From the NCBI GenBank assembly GCA_958430865.1, contig CAUDNR010004480.1, forward strand, positions 1-18,772: DNA of 18,772 nucleotides, in the 5' to 3' direction. Positions 10,174 through 18,746 of this stretch are shown here, piece after piece (position 1 is the stretch's first letter; each line of letters opens with the position of its first letter). Origin of the DNA: Entrophospora sp. SA101. Its lineage: Eukaryota; Glomeromycota; Glomeromycetes; Entrophosporales; Entrophosporaceae. The notes under the pieces are model-generated. The model saw only the letters and a program-made list of their open reading frames with translations, did no database searches and was not told the origin of the DNA. A program made the position numbers and the translations under genes.

Positions 10174-10632
10174 GGAAAGATCTTAACATCAGCCTTTACC
10201 CTGATTCGGAAGAAAAACAAATGGATTGGTACTGCTCGCTGGACAAAATGAATCAATATATATATATATATATATTAATAAAGAAAAACTTAAAAATCAA
10301 AGACCTGATCTTGAATGGGTTCTTACTAGAGATGCAACGATGTGCGACTTTTAAACAATTATGATTCAAGTATTGCTCCAAAAAAGAAAGCTTAATATTA
10401 AAAATTTGAAAAAGACCAACAAATTGGGGAAACAAAAATGGTCCTCAAAGTGTGAAAATACCCGAATTAAAATATGGGTGATAATCAAGGTCCTAAACTC
10501 TTGGTAGCTAAGGATGCTGGCATCATTTCATTTGATCCAGGGATGAAAACCTTCATGATCGGATATAACCAAAATGGCGAGGACATTTTCAACATTGCTA
10601 ATTATTTGTCACGTGAATTTTTCAAGTTTTAA
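10174..10632 (+). pseudogene. relic of a TnpB/Fanzor-like (OrfB_IS605) protein
   Basis: Three protein-like blocks follow in the order expected for this family but in shifting frames. Block 1 (about 10174-10249) ends TLIRKKNKWIGTARWTK and stops; it resembles the N-terminal part with a K.W.GT.RW core. Block 2 (about 10298-10354) is QRPDLEWVLTRDATMCDF and stops. Block 3 (10474-10632) is an open frame ending NYLSREFFKF and containing GIISFDPGMKTFMIGYNQNG. DPGxxTFxxGY is the RuvC-I motif of TnpB/Fanzor nucleases, with Asp as the catalytic metal ligand. RuvC-II and RuvC-III and the zinc finger are not seen downstream. An (AT)n microsatellite (10256-10275) separates blocks 1 and 2. Family members are RNA-guided nucleases linked to transposons; this copy is plainly dead. 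The family call rests on motif recognition, not a search. Confidence 0.5.
10256..10275. repeat. (AT)n microsatellite
   Basis: An alternating AT run of about 20 bp sits between two protein-like blocks of the TnpB-like relic and helps break its reading frame. Confidence 0.9.
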
Positions 10633-11130
10633 ACATAACGCCCAGCTTTGAGTAAAGTGTCTGCATTATACATCATCTTGCATCATTGATGGAGTTCTAA
10701 CGGAGAGTCTGCTGCTTATACCCGAGATACCTCATGATTATTGCATACTGTCTATTTAGGTTTGTACTTGGATATAAGTAGTTAATAGTTTTTTTGTGTA
10801 AAATTAAAAATTAAATATGGGAAAAACCAAGAAATGGAAGTATGGCCAATTAAATTTTCATTCTCCACCAACCAAATTATGAATCCCCGAAATCACTTTA
10901 TCTGGTTTTGTTGCAGCATGTCCCATATTTATTATTTATACAATATGATTATTATTATTAATAGAAATACAATATTTATATTTTAAAAAAAAAAATTTAA
11001 AATTTATAATACAAAATTATGATAAATATATAATATATTATATTAAAACTAAATAAATATAAATACACCAATAAGCATATTATGAATGCATGAATGAATA
11101 TATATGATCAAAAACATGGAAAAATGTTTT
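10633..11130. other. non-coding stretch between the TnpB-like relic and the myosin fragment
   Basis: No gene is seen. 10640-10770 is of more balanced composition but every frame is broken. 10865-10925 holds a dispersed repeat copy (annotated separately). 10926-11110 is nearly pure A/T. If the myosin fragment on the minus strand were an intact gene, its further tail exons would have to be here; none are. Confidence 0.55.
10865..10925 (+). repeat. dispersed repeat 2, copy A (ends tggttttgttgcagcatg)
   Basis: An 18-bp identity, tggttttgttgcagcatg, at 10903-10920 recurs at 17076-17093. Upstream, both copies have accaaat/a..at.at-like DNA followed by cccygaaatc in the same order. Both are followed by a C-rich end (tccca / cccac). 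The copies are therefore related elements rather than a chance 18-mer. Confidence 0.6.
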
Positions 11131-12953
11131 TTATTCGGATTTCCCTGAAGAGATGGAAAATTTTAGTAATTCTTGAATTTTCATAAAATTACTAATACAT
11201 ATTTCGACCATTGATTCTTCAAGTTCGTTTATATGGAGTTTCAGTAGACCTTCAGATTTTTCTGCTTTTATTCGTGCCAATTCTGACGACTCAAGATTTG
11301 AGGCCAGTGATGTAATCTTTTCTCTATATGATGCCACTGAATCTTCCCATCCACTATATTTTTGAGTATCTGTTTCAAGTTTCATCTGATATTCTTGTAA
11401 CTGTGACATAAGTTTTCGTCGGTTCATCGAACCTTTTTGTTTCTCGGTCCTCTCATCTTCCAATTTCTCTTTCAATTCATCAAGCTCAACCTGAAGTGCT
11501 TTATTAGCTCGTTCAAGCCTAATAACTTCTTTTTGTGTCTCTTCAGCCTCTTTCAATACCAATAATTGATCTGGTGCATCTAGCAATCCAAGTTCTTGCA
11601 TTTGATTTTCAAGTGTTTCCTTAGACCTTGCCAATTGTTCACATTCTCCTTCGAGTTTCTCTACCTCTTCTGTCAACTCATCAACTTCCTCCTCTAAATC
11701 TCGTTCTCGTTGTCGAGTTTGAGCTAATATTTCCTCGTTACCCTGAGCTAAAACTCTCTCGTCGTCCAATGTTTCTTCCAACACCGTCTTTTCAGATTCC
11801 AATTGCACAGTTAAGGCTTCAAGTCTTTCCCGTTCCTGGGTCTCGAATTTCAATCTCTCCTCCAATTCGCGTATACGATTATCCCTAAGTTTTATTTGTT
11901 CCTCCCAACGAGTAGTATTCAAGGTCGGTTTGACTTTGGAATAAAGATTCCACCATGAATTCTTTCTTAATTGGTTATAAACCCTTACATTCTTTTGGAT
12001 GATCCGTGCTGCTTGAACTTTTTTAGATAATATTTCATATTGTTTTCTTGCCAAATGACCACGACAATATGCTTGAAAACGTGTAAAAACATGCGCTAAT
12101 TTGCCATCTCTTATTTCTTCTAATTCTGCCAACTATATAAAAAAAGAAAAAAATTATCATTAGAGTAGCTATTATTATATATAATATATCCAATATATCA
12201 ATAATATATATTAAGCTAGCTATATATAAAAATAATTACCACTCCAGATTTAAATAAAACTTTGCTTAATCCAATACGATATTGTGAACTATCCAGATTA
12301 AAAGCCTCCAATAATTGCCGTGCAGCCTCTCTGCCGTCAATAAATCCATCAGGAATAATCCCTGGGACCAAGATTTCATAACGTTGACGAAATTCGACAA
12401 ACCCCAATCGATTAGGGAATCCAGTACGACATATCCTAATGCCTTCAAGAACACCATTACATCTTAATTGATCAAGTACTAATGGCACATAAATCTTTCC
12501 TGGCTTTTTCTCTTCATTAGGAACAATACATCGGACAAAATGTGGATGAGTTGAGTATAATTGTTTCATTAATGAATGTAATTGTTCTTTGTGGCGATGT
12601 CCTACAGTTCTAAAGGCACCACGTTTAACACGATTTTTTGTTCCATAATCTATAATGTTATTGTTGTCACCATAAAAATCTTGGAATAAAGATGCAATAT
12701 ATTCGCAATTTGAGTAAGCCAGTAGTTTAGTAATATTTTCGTTCAACGGATCTTTGTTTTTATTAAGCCATCCTTCAGTTCTGTACTCTACTTTAGCAGC
12801 ATAATGTTGTAATATGAAACCTTGCTGAAAACGCGGAACTTGATATATTGATGATTTGTCTTTCCATAAACTATGTAATTTTTCTACAAAAGTTTTGTCA
12901 GTTGCTTTTGGCATAACACATTCTTCATCAAGACATGACAATATTCCCACCGG
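11131..12953 (-). CDS. myosin II heavy chain, partial (C-terminal motor, neck, start of tail)
   Basis: Two exons, 12953-12240 and 12132-11131, join in frame through a 107-bp intron (donor gtaatt, acceptor tatag) and give about 571 residues. Exon 1 opens PVGILSCLDEECVMPKATD right after a tag acceptor. It continues with the lower 50K region and the actin-binding HPHFVRCIVPNE, the SH helix DQLRCNGVLEGIRICR, and the converter, ending GLSKVLFKSGV. Exon 2 begins LAELEEIRD, has the IQ-type neck (FQAYCRGHLARKQYE), the invariant-proline region WWNLYSKVKP, and about 250 residues of heptad coiled coil. Missing are the ATP-binding P-loop and switch I, the exon between EIFQ and PVGIL, and most of the roughly 1,000-residue rod: the frame stops after ELEESMVEI and about 23 atypical residues. 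A 54-bp intron (11198-11145, ending catctcttcag) could remove most of those, but the stop is the same. As it stands it cannot hydrolyse ATP. Confidence 0.85.
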
Positions 12954-13047
12954 CTATTTTTTCGGATATAAATAAATTTTTTTAGTCAAAAAATGGAATA
13001 CAACAGTATAATTAATGATATAATAATAACAATCATTTTCTTTTTAG

Positions 13048-13452
13048 GATGCTATGAATATAATAGGGATGACAATTGAAGAACAAATGAATTTGTTTCG
13101 TGTAATAGCAGCAATCTTACATCTTGGAAACATTAAAGTGACATCTAATCGTGACGACCAAGCTCAAATACCAGAAACATCTGTATCGGAAAAAGTTTGT
13201 CATCTTCTTGGTATACATGTATCGGATTTTATTAAAGGTCTAGTCAAACCTCAAGTTAAAGCTGGTCGCGAATGGGTTGCCCAATCGCGCACAAAAGAAC
13301 AAGTCTTATACTCGATAGATGCTTTGGCAAAGTCATTATATGAAAGAAATTTTGGTGCGTTGGTAGAACGAATTAATAAGGCTACCGATAGACCAACCAA
13401 TAAATCTAATTTTATTGGCGTATTGGATATTGCTGGTTTTGAAATATTTCAG
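13048..13452 (+). CDS. isolated myosin II motor exon (upper 50K to switch II), inverted relative to its partner
   Basis: This 135-codon exon is flanked by a good acceptor (tctttttag) and donor (gtaaaa) and has no internal stop. It reads DAMNIIGMTIEEQMNLFRV, AAILHLGNIKVTSN, VLYSIDALAKSLYERNFGAL and VLDIAGFEIFQ, the last being switch II with the DIAGFE motif. In a normal myosin this part comes about 55-60 residues before the PVGIL exon found on the minus strand at 12953. The intervening segment (the NSFEQL..NEKLQ region of the family) is not in 13453-13657, and nothing encoding the P-loop lies upstream. The exon therefore stands alone, pointing away from the rest of the gene. It cannot splice in phase to the MAP3K exon at 13782 (phase 0 end against a one-base carry). 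It is probably a stranded exon left by an inversion or an assembly join. Confidence 0.85.
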
Positions 13453-13657
13453 GTAAAATGTTTTGATTGAATATCTCTAATATTTAAATATTATAAATTA
13501 AATTTTAAATTTAAATTTTAACCCAAAAAAGGTGATATAACTAATTATATTTTTGCGACACGTTTTACGAAAATTTTAATTTATCAATGGATCAAAGTGT
13601 TACAAAAAATTCAAAATAAAGTTTCATATCTTTAGTAATATATATCATACATATCAT

Positions 13658-16507
13658 ATGGAGAATTTCTCAATGAAAAAAACTTCACTAACGTATTAAA
13701 AATTTCATTGTTGATTTATTTATATTTATATATAATATTATGCCATTTTTGAATTCTATTAATTTTTTTTTGACTATTTAGAAACGGTGATGACGAGGAA
13801 GATACACATAGAACAAGTAATAGTAAACAAAATTCTTATAGCGATAAATATGTAACTGGTCAAAAACATTATCAACTTAAATCAAATACTCAGCAAACAG
13901 TTTCAAGAAAAGGTTATTATGACAATTTTATTTTCGAATATTATAAACTTAGATATGGAGATAATTTTTTAAGTAGTGATATGAAAGAACATAATGTGAA
14001 TTGGGATGATGATACTTCTAATGGTTCTGATGACGATGATGATGATGATGATGATGATTCAGAAATTGAAAAGAATCAATCTGAATTTCCTTTAGATGAT
14101 TTTGATGGCGATAATACAGTAGTGGATTCTAACCCTTCAACCGTGACAAATAGTGTCAAACTATCTGCTGAAAAGCAAAGAGAAAGAAAAGATTGGCAAA
14201 GTTTTTTATCATCTGTGTTAACTGGCGAGGTTATAAAGTCTGAGAAACAAAGAATTAATTCAAACACTCGTCAGGCTGCAAATAATAATAATCAAATTTG
14301 GTTAGGAATTCGAGCTGTTACTCATGGTTATCAACTTTCAGAAGAAAAACAAATTTTGGATGAAAAGAGACGTCAAATTGATGTCACGCTTAAGGAAGTA
14401 ATCAACTTTCAAGTACAGCTAAATGATGTTTCAGCTCTCGTTCAAGTTACAGAATTACTTCAAAAAGTTGATTTTTGTGAAAGCCTTTATCCAACACGAA
14501 AGGCAATGATGTCTGACAAGCCTTTATACAAATCAGAAAATTTTCAATATAACTTAGATGCATTAAATTCATGGTTAACAATAACTAGGAGTTTACAGAC
14601 CCAACTAAAAATTCTGCAAGATTGGACCGGTAGTAAAAATTTAGAAATCACAAAACCAAAGGATTCTCCGGCCGATGCAGAAAATCCTTCTTTTTTAGAA
14701 AGAATATTGAAAGAAAACAGTTTGAAACAAACTTTTGAAAAGAAAACACTTTCCACATTGAATTCGCTTTTATCAAAAGCTAAGCGTGTAATGATTGAGA
14801 ATGCTGATTCATTCGTTAAAATGAAATTACCCCCGTATATCAACGAGTTTCAACAGCTTTTAAACTTTCCCACAAAACTTATGGAGGAATGTATGAAGCT
14901 TTTACTTGAAATCTCTGGCCGTTTGACGGATCCAACGATGCTCATGATCCAACAAAGGATGGATGACTTTCGTATTTCGCTTATTTTGGCCTGTCAAATC
15001 AAACTTCAATATTTAAAATTAATAACACCAGCAACTGGGTGGGAAATTCCATCATGTATTGATGAAAATTATAACACTGTCTTACTAGAATCTTTAAAAT
15101 TTTATTTAAAATTGTTACAATGGAAGGTTAAAGGTGGTTATAAAACAGTTTTTTTTAAGGAAGCTGAAATATTGGAAAATGAATGGTCATTTGTAAGTGG
15201 TATTTGTCGTGATATTGCTGGTGGTGAAATTGAGGTTGCTGAACAATTTTGGTATGGTTTATTTTTTTAATTTTTTTTTAAAAAAAGGGTTATCTAACAA
15301 ATAAAAAATTTTTTGTCTTTTTTTACTAATTTATTTGTTTAAAAAAATTTTTCTGCAGTACACTTACTAACAAGCTACTTCAAAGTGTTTTAACTTATTA
15401 TGAATCAAAACTTGAACTACCAAAAAATATTGATGCGGCAAACATTTATAAATGGTATAATAAAATTTTGGAAAGTGTACGTTTAAGGTCTCGTAAACTA
15501 CTTCGATTCATAAAGTACGTATGGATTTAAATTATCATGAAATAAACAATAAATTTATCGGCCCAATTAATAAAATAAATAAATAATAAATAAACAGGCT
15601 TTTATTCGGGGAGCTTGAAAATTCAGCCGAATATTTTATCGATGACAACAATTTTCCATATTTTATAAAAGACTTGGAGAACACCAATCACGTTCTTGTC
15701 TATCCAGATACTTTTAATGAAGATAATGTCTGTTTTATTGTTGAACAATCTCTTTATAATCGATCAGAACAAATTCAAAAATTACTTAAAGTTATACTGA
15801 CACCGTATGAAAAAGATGATCATGAAGAAGAGTTGAAAGGCGCAGAGTACATACTTGTTTTGTCGCCAAGAGTACCTTTTGAATGGAATGGCTCAATTAT
15901 GGTTGTTTCCTTGGGAAATTTAAATATTGAACTTAAAAATCATCACACAAGGCTTGTTGCTAATGGTTCTTATACTCGATTACAAGCATGTAAACAAAAG
16001 TTTCGTGGTGTGGCTGAAAACTGTAATATCAAAGTATTATTAGAAACACGTGCAAATGTTCCAAGTGTGAATCGTGAAATGTCAAAAATCAAAAAGACTA
16101 TAATAAAATTAGTGAATATCATTATTGATAGTATCAGGAAAATTCGTGAAATGACAAAAAATCTTCAATGTCAAGAGCTGATTGAAAATTGCTTCAGTTT
16201 TGCAACTGAAATCGGTCAACGATGTATGAAATATTTGGATAGAGATGCTGTACGTAATCAATTAAACGTGAAATTAACCCGCATGGCTATTGACTGGGTT
16301 AGTTTCATATGCGACGATTGCGTTCCCACAGATCGTAAAACTTTTCGATGGGCTGTCATAGCTTTGGAATTTGCCATGGTAGCAAATCGTGGAAGTAATA
16401 TTTTTGGCTTAAGCGAAGAGGAATTTAGTTTGCTTCATAACAAAGTCGCGTGTTGCATGGCTTTATTAATTTCACATGTAGACATTTTGGCCAGAGGAGG
16501 ATATTGA
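13658..16507 (+). CDS. Ssk2/Wis4/SskB-type MAP3K regulatory region, kinase domain missing
   Basis: Four exons join in frame: 13658-13692 (MENFSMKKTSL), 13782-15251, 15359-15514 and 15598-16507, giving 856 residues. The first exon is short and less certain; exons 2-4 are firm. A ten-Asp run lies at about 95-104. From about 185 on, the protein follows fungal Ssk2/SskB/Wis4: NQIWLGIRA, VDFCESLYPTRKAM, LDALNSWLTITRSLQTQLKI, TDPTMLMIQQRMDDFRISL, EIPSCIDENYN, ILENEWSF, EVAEQFCTLTNKLL, then RLRSRKLLRF and CMALLISHVDIL. In known members this region binds the Ssk1 response regulator and restrains a C-terminal kinase that activates the Pbs2-Hog1 osmostress cascade. Here the frame ends ARGGY-stop just after HVDIL, and no kinase motif (G-loop, VAIK, HRD, DFG) occurs in any frame before the next gene. 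An A/G-rich junction near 16490-16505 opens another frame (PEEDIEAHAST) for a further 23 codons, so a frameshift is possible. It may be a truncated paralogue, a pseudogene or a kinase-less regulator. Confidence 0.8.
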
Positions 16508-16799
16508 AGCTCATGCATCTACAAAAAACAAGTCACATAATTGCATCAATGTAATCATTTGTTTTATTGCTAAATAATAAAAAATAACTTACTTTCCACC
16601 ATAATAAAGTTCATTTAATTAAAAAAAATTCTTTTATGTAAAAAATAAAAAATTGTCCACATTTGATGTACACATGATATTCTATATATAACTCACTGCA
16701 CATATAATTAGTTAAGATCTTGTTATAATATCAAACAATACAGTATATTAAAAAAGAAATCTTTAGAAGTTCGAATTGATTTCAAATTGCATTTAGAAC

Positions 16800-16912
16800 A
16801 AATCAAATCAAATCAAATACAGTTTTTTGAATTCAAATCATGATTTGATTTGATTTGAAAAATTCGAATCGAATTGAATCACTTCAAAATTCGACTCGAT
16901 TCGATTCGTTCG
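16800..16912. repeat. AAATC / TTCGA simple repeats with a 16-bp inverted repeat
   Basis: Four AAATC units (16800-16818) face three ATTTG units. The arm tcaaatcaaatcaaat (16803-16818) is perfectly complementary to 16843-16858 across a 24-bp spacer. It is followed by a degenerate tcgaatcgaattgaatc / cgactcgattcgattcg stretch, another pentamer-type repeat, to about 16912. It is non-coding. Confidence 0.8.
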
Positions 16913-16942
16913 GAACTTTTGAGCACTTGACAATCTTCAAAA

Positions 16943-17002
16943 TCACGTGATAATAAATTTTTTATCTCAAAATTGGCGTCGTGGCACAAAAAGTTCAGTG
17001 AC
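16943..17002 (+). repeat. dispersed repeat, copy B
   Basis: Pairs with 4840-4902 in the same orientation: tcacgtga, then aattttttat, then ttggcgtcgtggcacaaaaa and gtt..gtgac. This copy lies about 310-365 bp upstream of the Ert1/AcuK-like start codon. Confidence 0.5.
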
Positions 17003-17014
17003 TAAGTGACTTTG

Positions 17015-17098
17015 CACACCAAATATATAATGTTCATGTGATCCCTGAAATCCTTGGTAATACCAATGTTCACTTTGGTTTTGTTGCAGCATGCCCAC
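17015..17098 (+). repeat. dispersed repeat 2, copy B
   Basis: Pairs with 10865-10925. Shared landmarks are accaaat, then ccctgaaatc (ccccgaaatc in the other copy), then the identical 18-mer at 17076-17093. It directly follows dispersed repeat copy B, so the two may be parts of one longer element here, cut down elsewhere. It ends about 210 bp upstream of the transcription-factor start codon. Confidence 0.55.
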
Positions 17099-17308
17099 TT
17101 AAGGCATTTTAAAATTTCTATCAACTCACCAAATTTAGCAAGTCGAATATATTAAAAATTGATCAATACTAAATATATCATCATCATATAAAATTGATAA
17201 ATATTCTAAATTTTGGCAATATTGTGCAATTGATTGAAGAGGCTCACCAAACATTCATGGTCTCTCTGATAACAACATCATTGATCAATCACAGAAATTC
17301 ATCCAGAA

Positions 17309-18746
17309 ATGTCTTCCAATAATCCCAACAACACTAATAATTCTTCTGCTCAGGCAAAAGAATCAGAGGCAAAAAAGAAGAGAGCTGGTCCCAAAAGAAG
17401 AAAAGTTACTCATGGTACTGTATTATTTTAATAATTCAAAACAATTTGCATATTTATATATTTAAGTTTACATAAATAATTTTTTTTTTTGATAGCTTGT
17501 GTTTATTGCCGACGATCACACATGACATGTGATGAGGGTAAGTATTATATATATTTATATATTTTTGCCAAATTGTGTTTGATTGGTTTTCTTATAGTGA
17601 TTTATAGTAGTAATTTTAAGATTATTTATATAGGTCGTCCTTGTCAACGATGTATAAAACGTAATATTGGACATCTTTGTCATGATGAACCAAAAGGCAC
17701 ACAAAATTTACAAAAAATCCAAAACCCTCCTGTTCACGTAGTACAACCTAATCTTTTAACAATGTCTGCAGCTACTTCAAATGGTGAGTTATTATTAAAA
17801 AATTATTTGTAATATTCATTGCACTCATTAAAAATTCTTTGATCAATTTCAGGCATGAATCAAAACACTTATTCAAACATAGCTATGCAAAATTTTCCTC
17901 ATACCACAGAATATTCACAATTTCCATTAACTTTTGCTAGTGAAGATATGGGTCATGAATTTACAGTTCTGACGTAAGGTTTAACAATCCATCCAATGAT
18001 CAATCGATTAATTGTAATAAAATATCAAATTATTTATTATTTTAAAAATTTATGATTTCTTCATAAAGAGATTTTTTAGAGAACATAAATGGAAACCGGC
18101 ATAATTTACATGATCCTGTTCGTTCTTCATTAGATAACACCACAAAATTTTTTTTAACAGCAGCGGATCCTTCAGATGGCACTTCTGAAGACCGACTTAC
18201 TCAAGTGATTAATGCAAAATTTCAAGCCGGCCTTTTAAAACCATATAATTATGTAAACGGGTACACGCGTTTACAAAAATATATGGAAAAGAAGTTAGTA
18301 ATATATATATAGGTGCAAAGATTATTTTTATTATCAAATAATTATTGGAATAATTTTTCATTATGATTTGTTTTCCTTTGAAAATTTTAGTATGTCAAAT
18401 TTAAATCGGATGAGAATTGGAAATTCTCTATGTACTTTTAGACCTTCCTTTCGAAGGATTGCTCAATCATTAACTGACATTGATTTGATTTTGGTTGAAG
18501 AAGGATTTGAACGTCTTTTACTGGTTAGCAATATATATATATATATATATTATTCATAGTCAAATATTATTCCAATTTTTCTAATCGTAAAAATTATAGG
18601 ATTACGATAGGGTATTCAGCTCTATGGGAATACCTGCTTGTTTATGGCGCAGAACAGGTGAAATATATAAAGGTAATAAAGAATTTGCTTCACTTGTGGG
18701 TGTTCCCTTTGAAATGTTAAAAGAAGGGCGACTATGTATTTATGAG
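17309..18746 (+). CDS. Ert1/AcuK-type Zn2Cys6 transcriptional activator of gluconeogenesis (3' end outside window)
   Basis: Seven exons join in frame with GT-AG introns: 17309-17414, 17496-17537, 17634-17783, 17853-17973, 18069-18293, 18391-18523 and 18600-18746. They give 308 codons, and the last exon ends at a gtaatg donor, so the gene continues beyond the window. Residues 1-35 are Asn/Ser-rich, then basic (KKKRAGPKRRK, likely NLS). The zinc cluster has C37, C40, C47, C53, C56 and C65 (CX2CX6CX5CX2CX8C), with DEGRPCQRCIKR as in Ert1/Rds2/AcuK. Later blocks match the family: EFTVLTDFLENI, FQAGLLKPYNYVNGYTRLQK, TFRPSFRRIAQSLTDIDLIL, EEGFERLLLDYDRVFSSMGI, then the PAS-like start PACLWRRTGEIYKGNKEFAS. 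Family members bind promoters of gluconeogenic genes (PEP carboxykinase, fructose-1,6-bisphosphatase) during growth on non-fermentable carbon. The splice choice before DFLENI (acceptor ataaag, 18068) was fixed by frame and family agreement. Confidence 0.88.
18531..18552. repeat. (AT)n microsatellite in intron 6 of the Ert1/AcuK-like gene
   Basis: Eleven AT units lie a few bases after the donor of the intron 18524-18599. It is likely length-polymorphic and shortens the unique sequence of an already small intron. Confidence 0.9.

Larger units (their letters stand above)
16508..17308. other. intergenic region with simple repeats and dispersed-repeat copies; promoter of the Ert1/AcuK-like gene
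   Basis: No coding sequence was found; I looked specifically for the missing MAP3K kinase domain. AT-rich DNA with aataataaaaaat (possible poly(A) region of the MAP3K gene, about 16574-16586) is followed by AAATC/TCGAATC simple repeats and two dispersed-repeat copies. The 200 bp before the next start (17309) should hold its promoter. Confidence 0.6.

Noticed and set aside
10253..10435. Minus-strand 60-residue frame in the TnpB-like relic
   Set aside because: No family resemblance and starts in an AT microsatellite; the plus-strand blocks explain the region better.
11628..11888. Plus-strand frame opposite the myosin coiled coil
   Set aside because: Antisense shadow of a long, clearly conserved coiled-coil frame.
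13048..13800. A fused gene in which the plus-strand myosin exon splices into the MAP3K exon
   Set aside because: The myosin exon ends in phase 0 while the exon at 13782 needs two carried bases, so the frame would break; a separate short first exon at 13658 fits the phase.
14076..14843. Minus-strand frames opposite the MAP3K exon
   Set aside because: Shadows of a family-supported plus-strand exon; no recognisable content.
16508..17308. Missing kinase domain of the MAP3K hidden behind an intron
   Set aside because: I read all frames for G-loop, VAIK, HRD and DFG motifs and found only AT-rich and repeat DNA.
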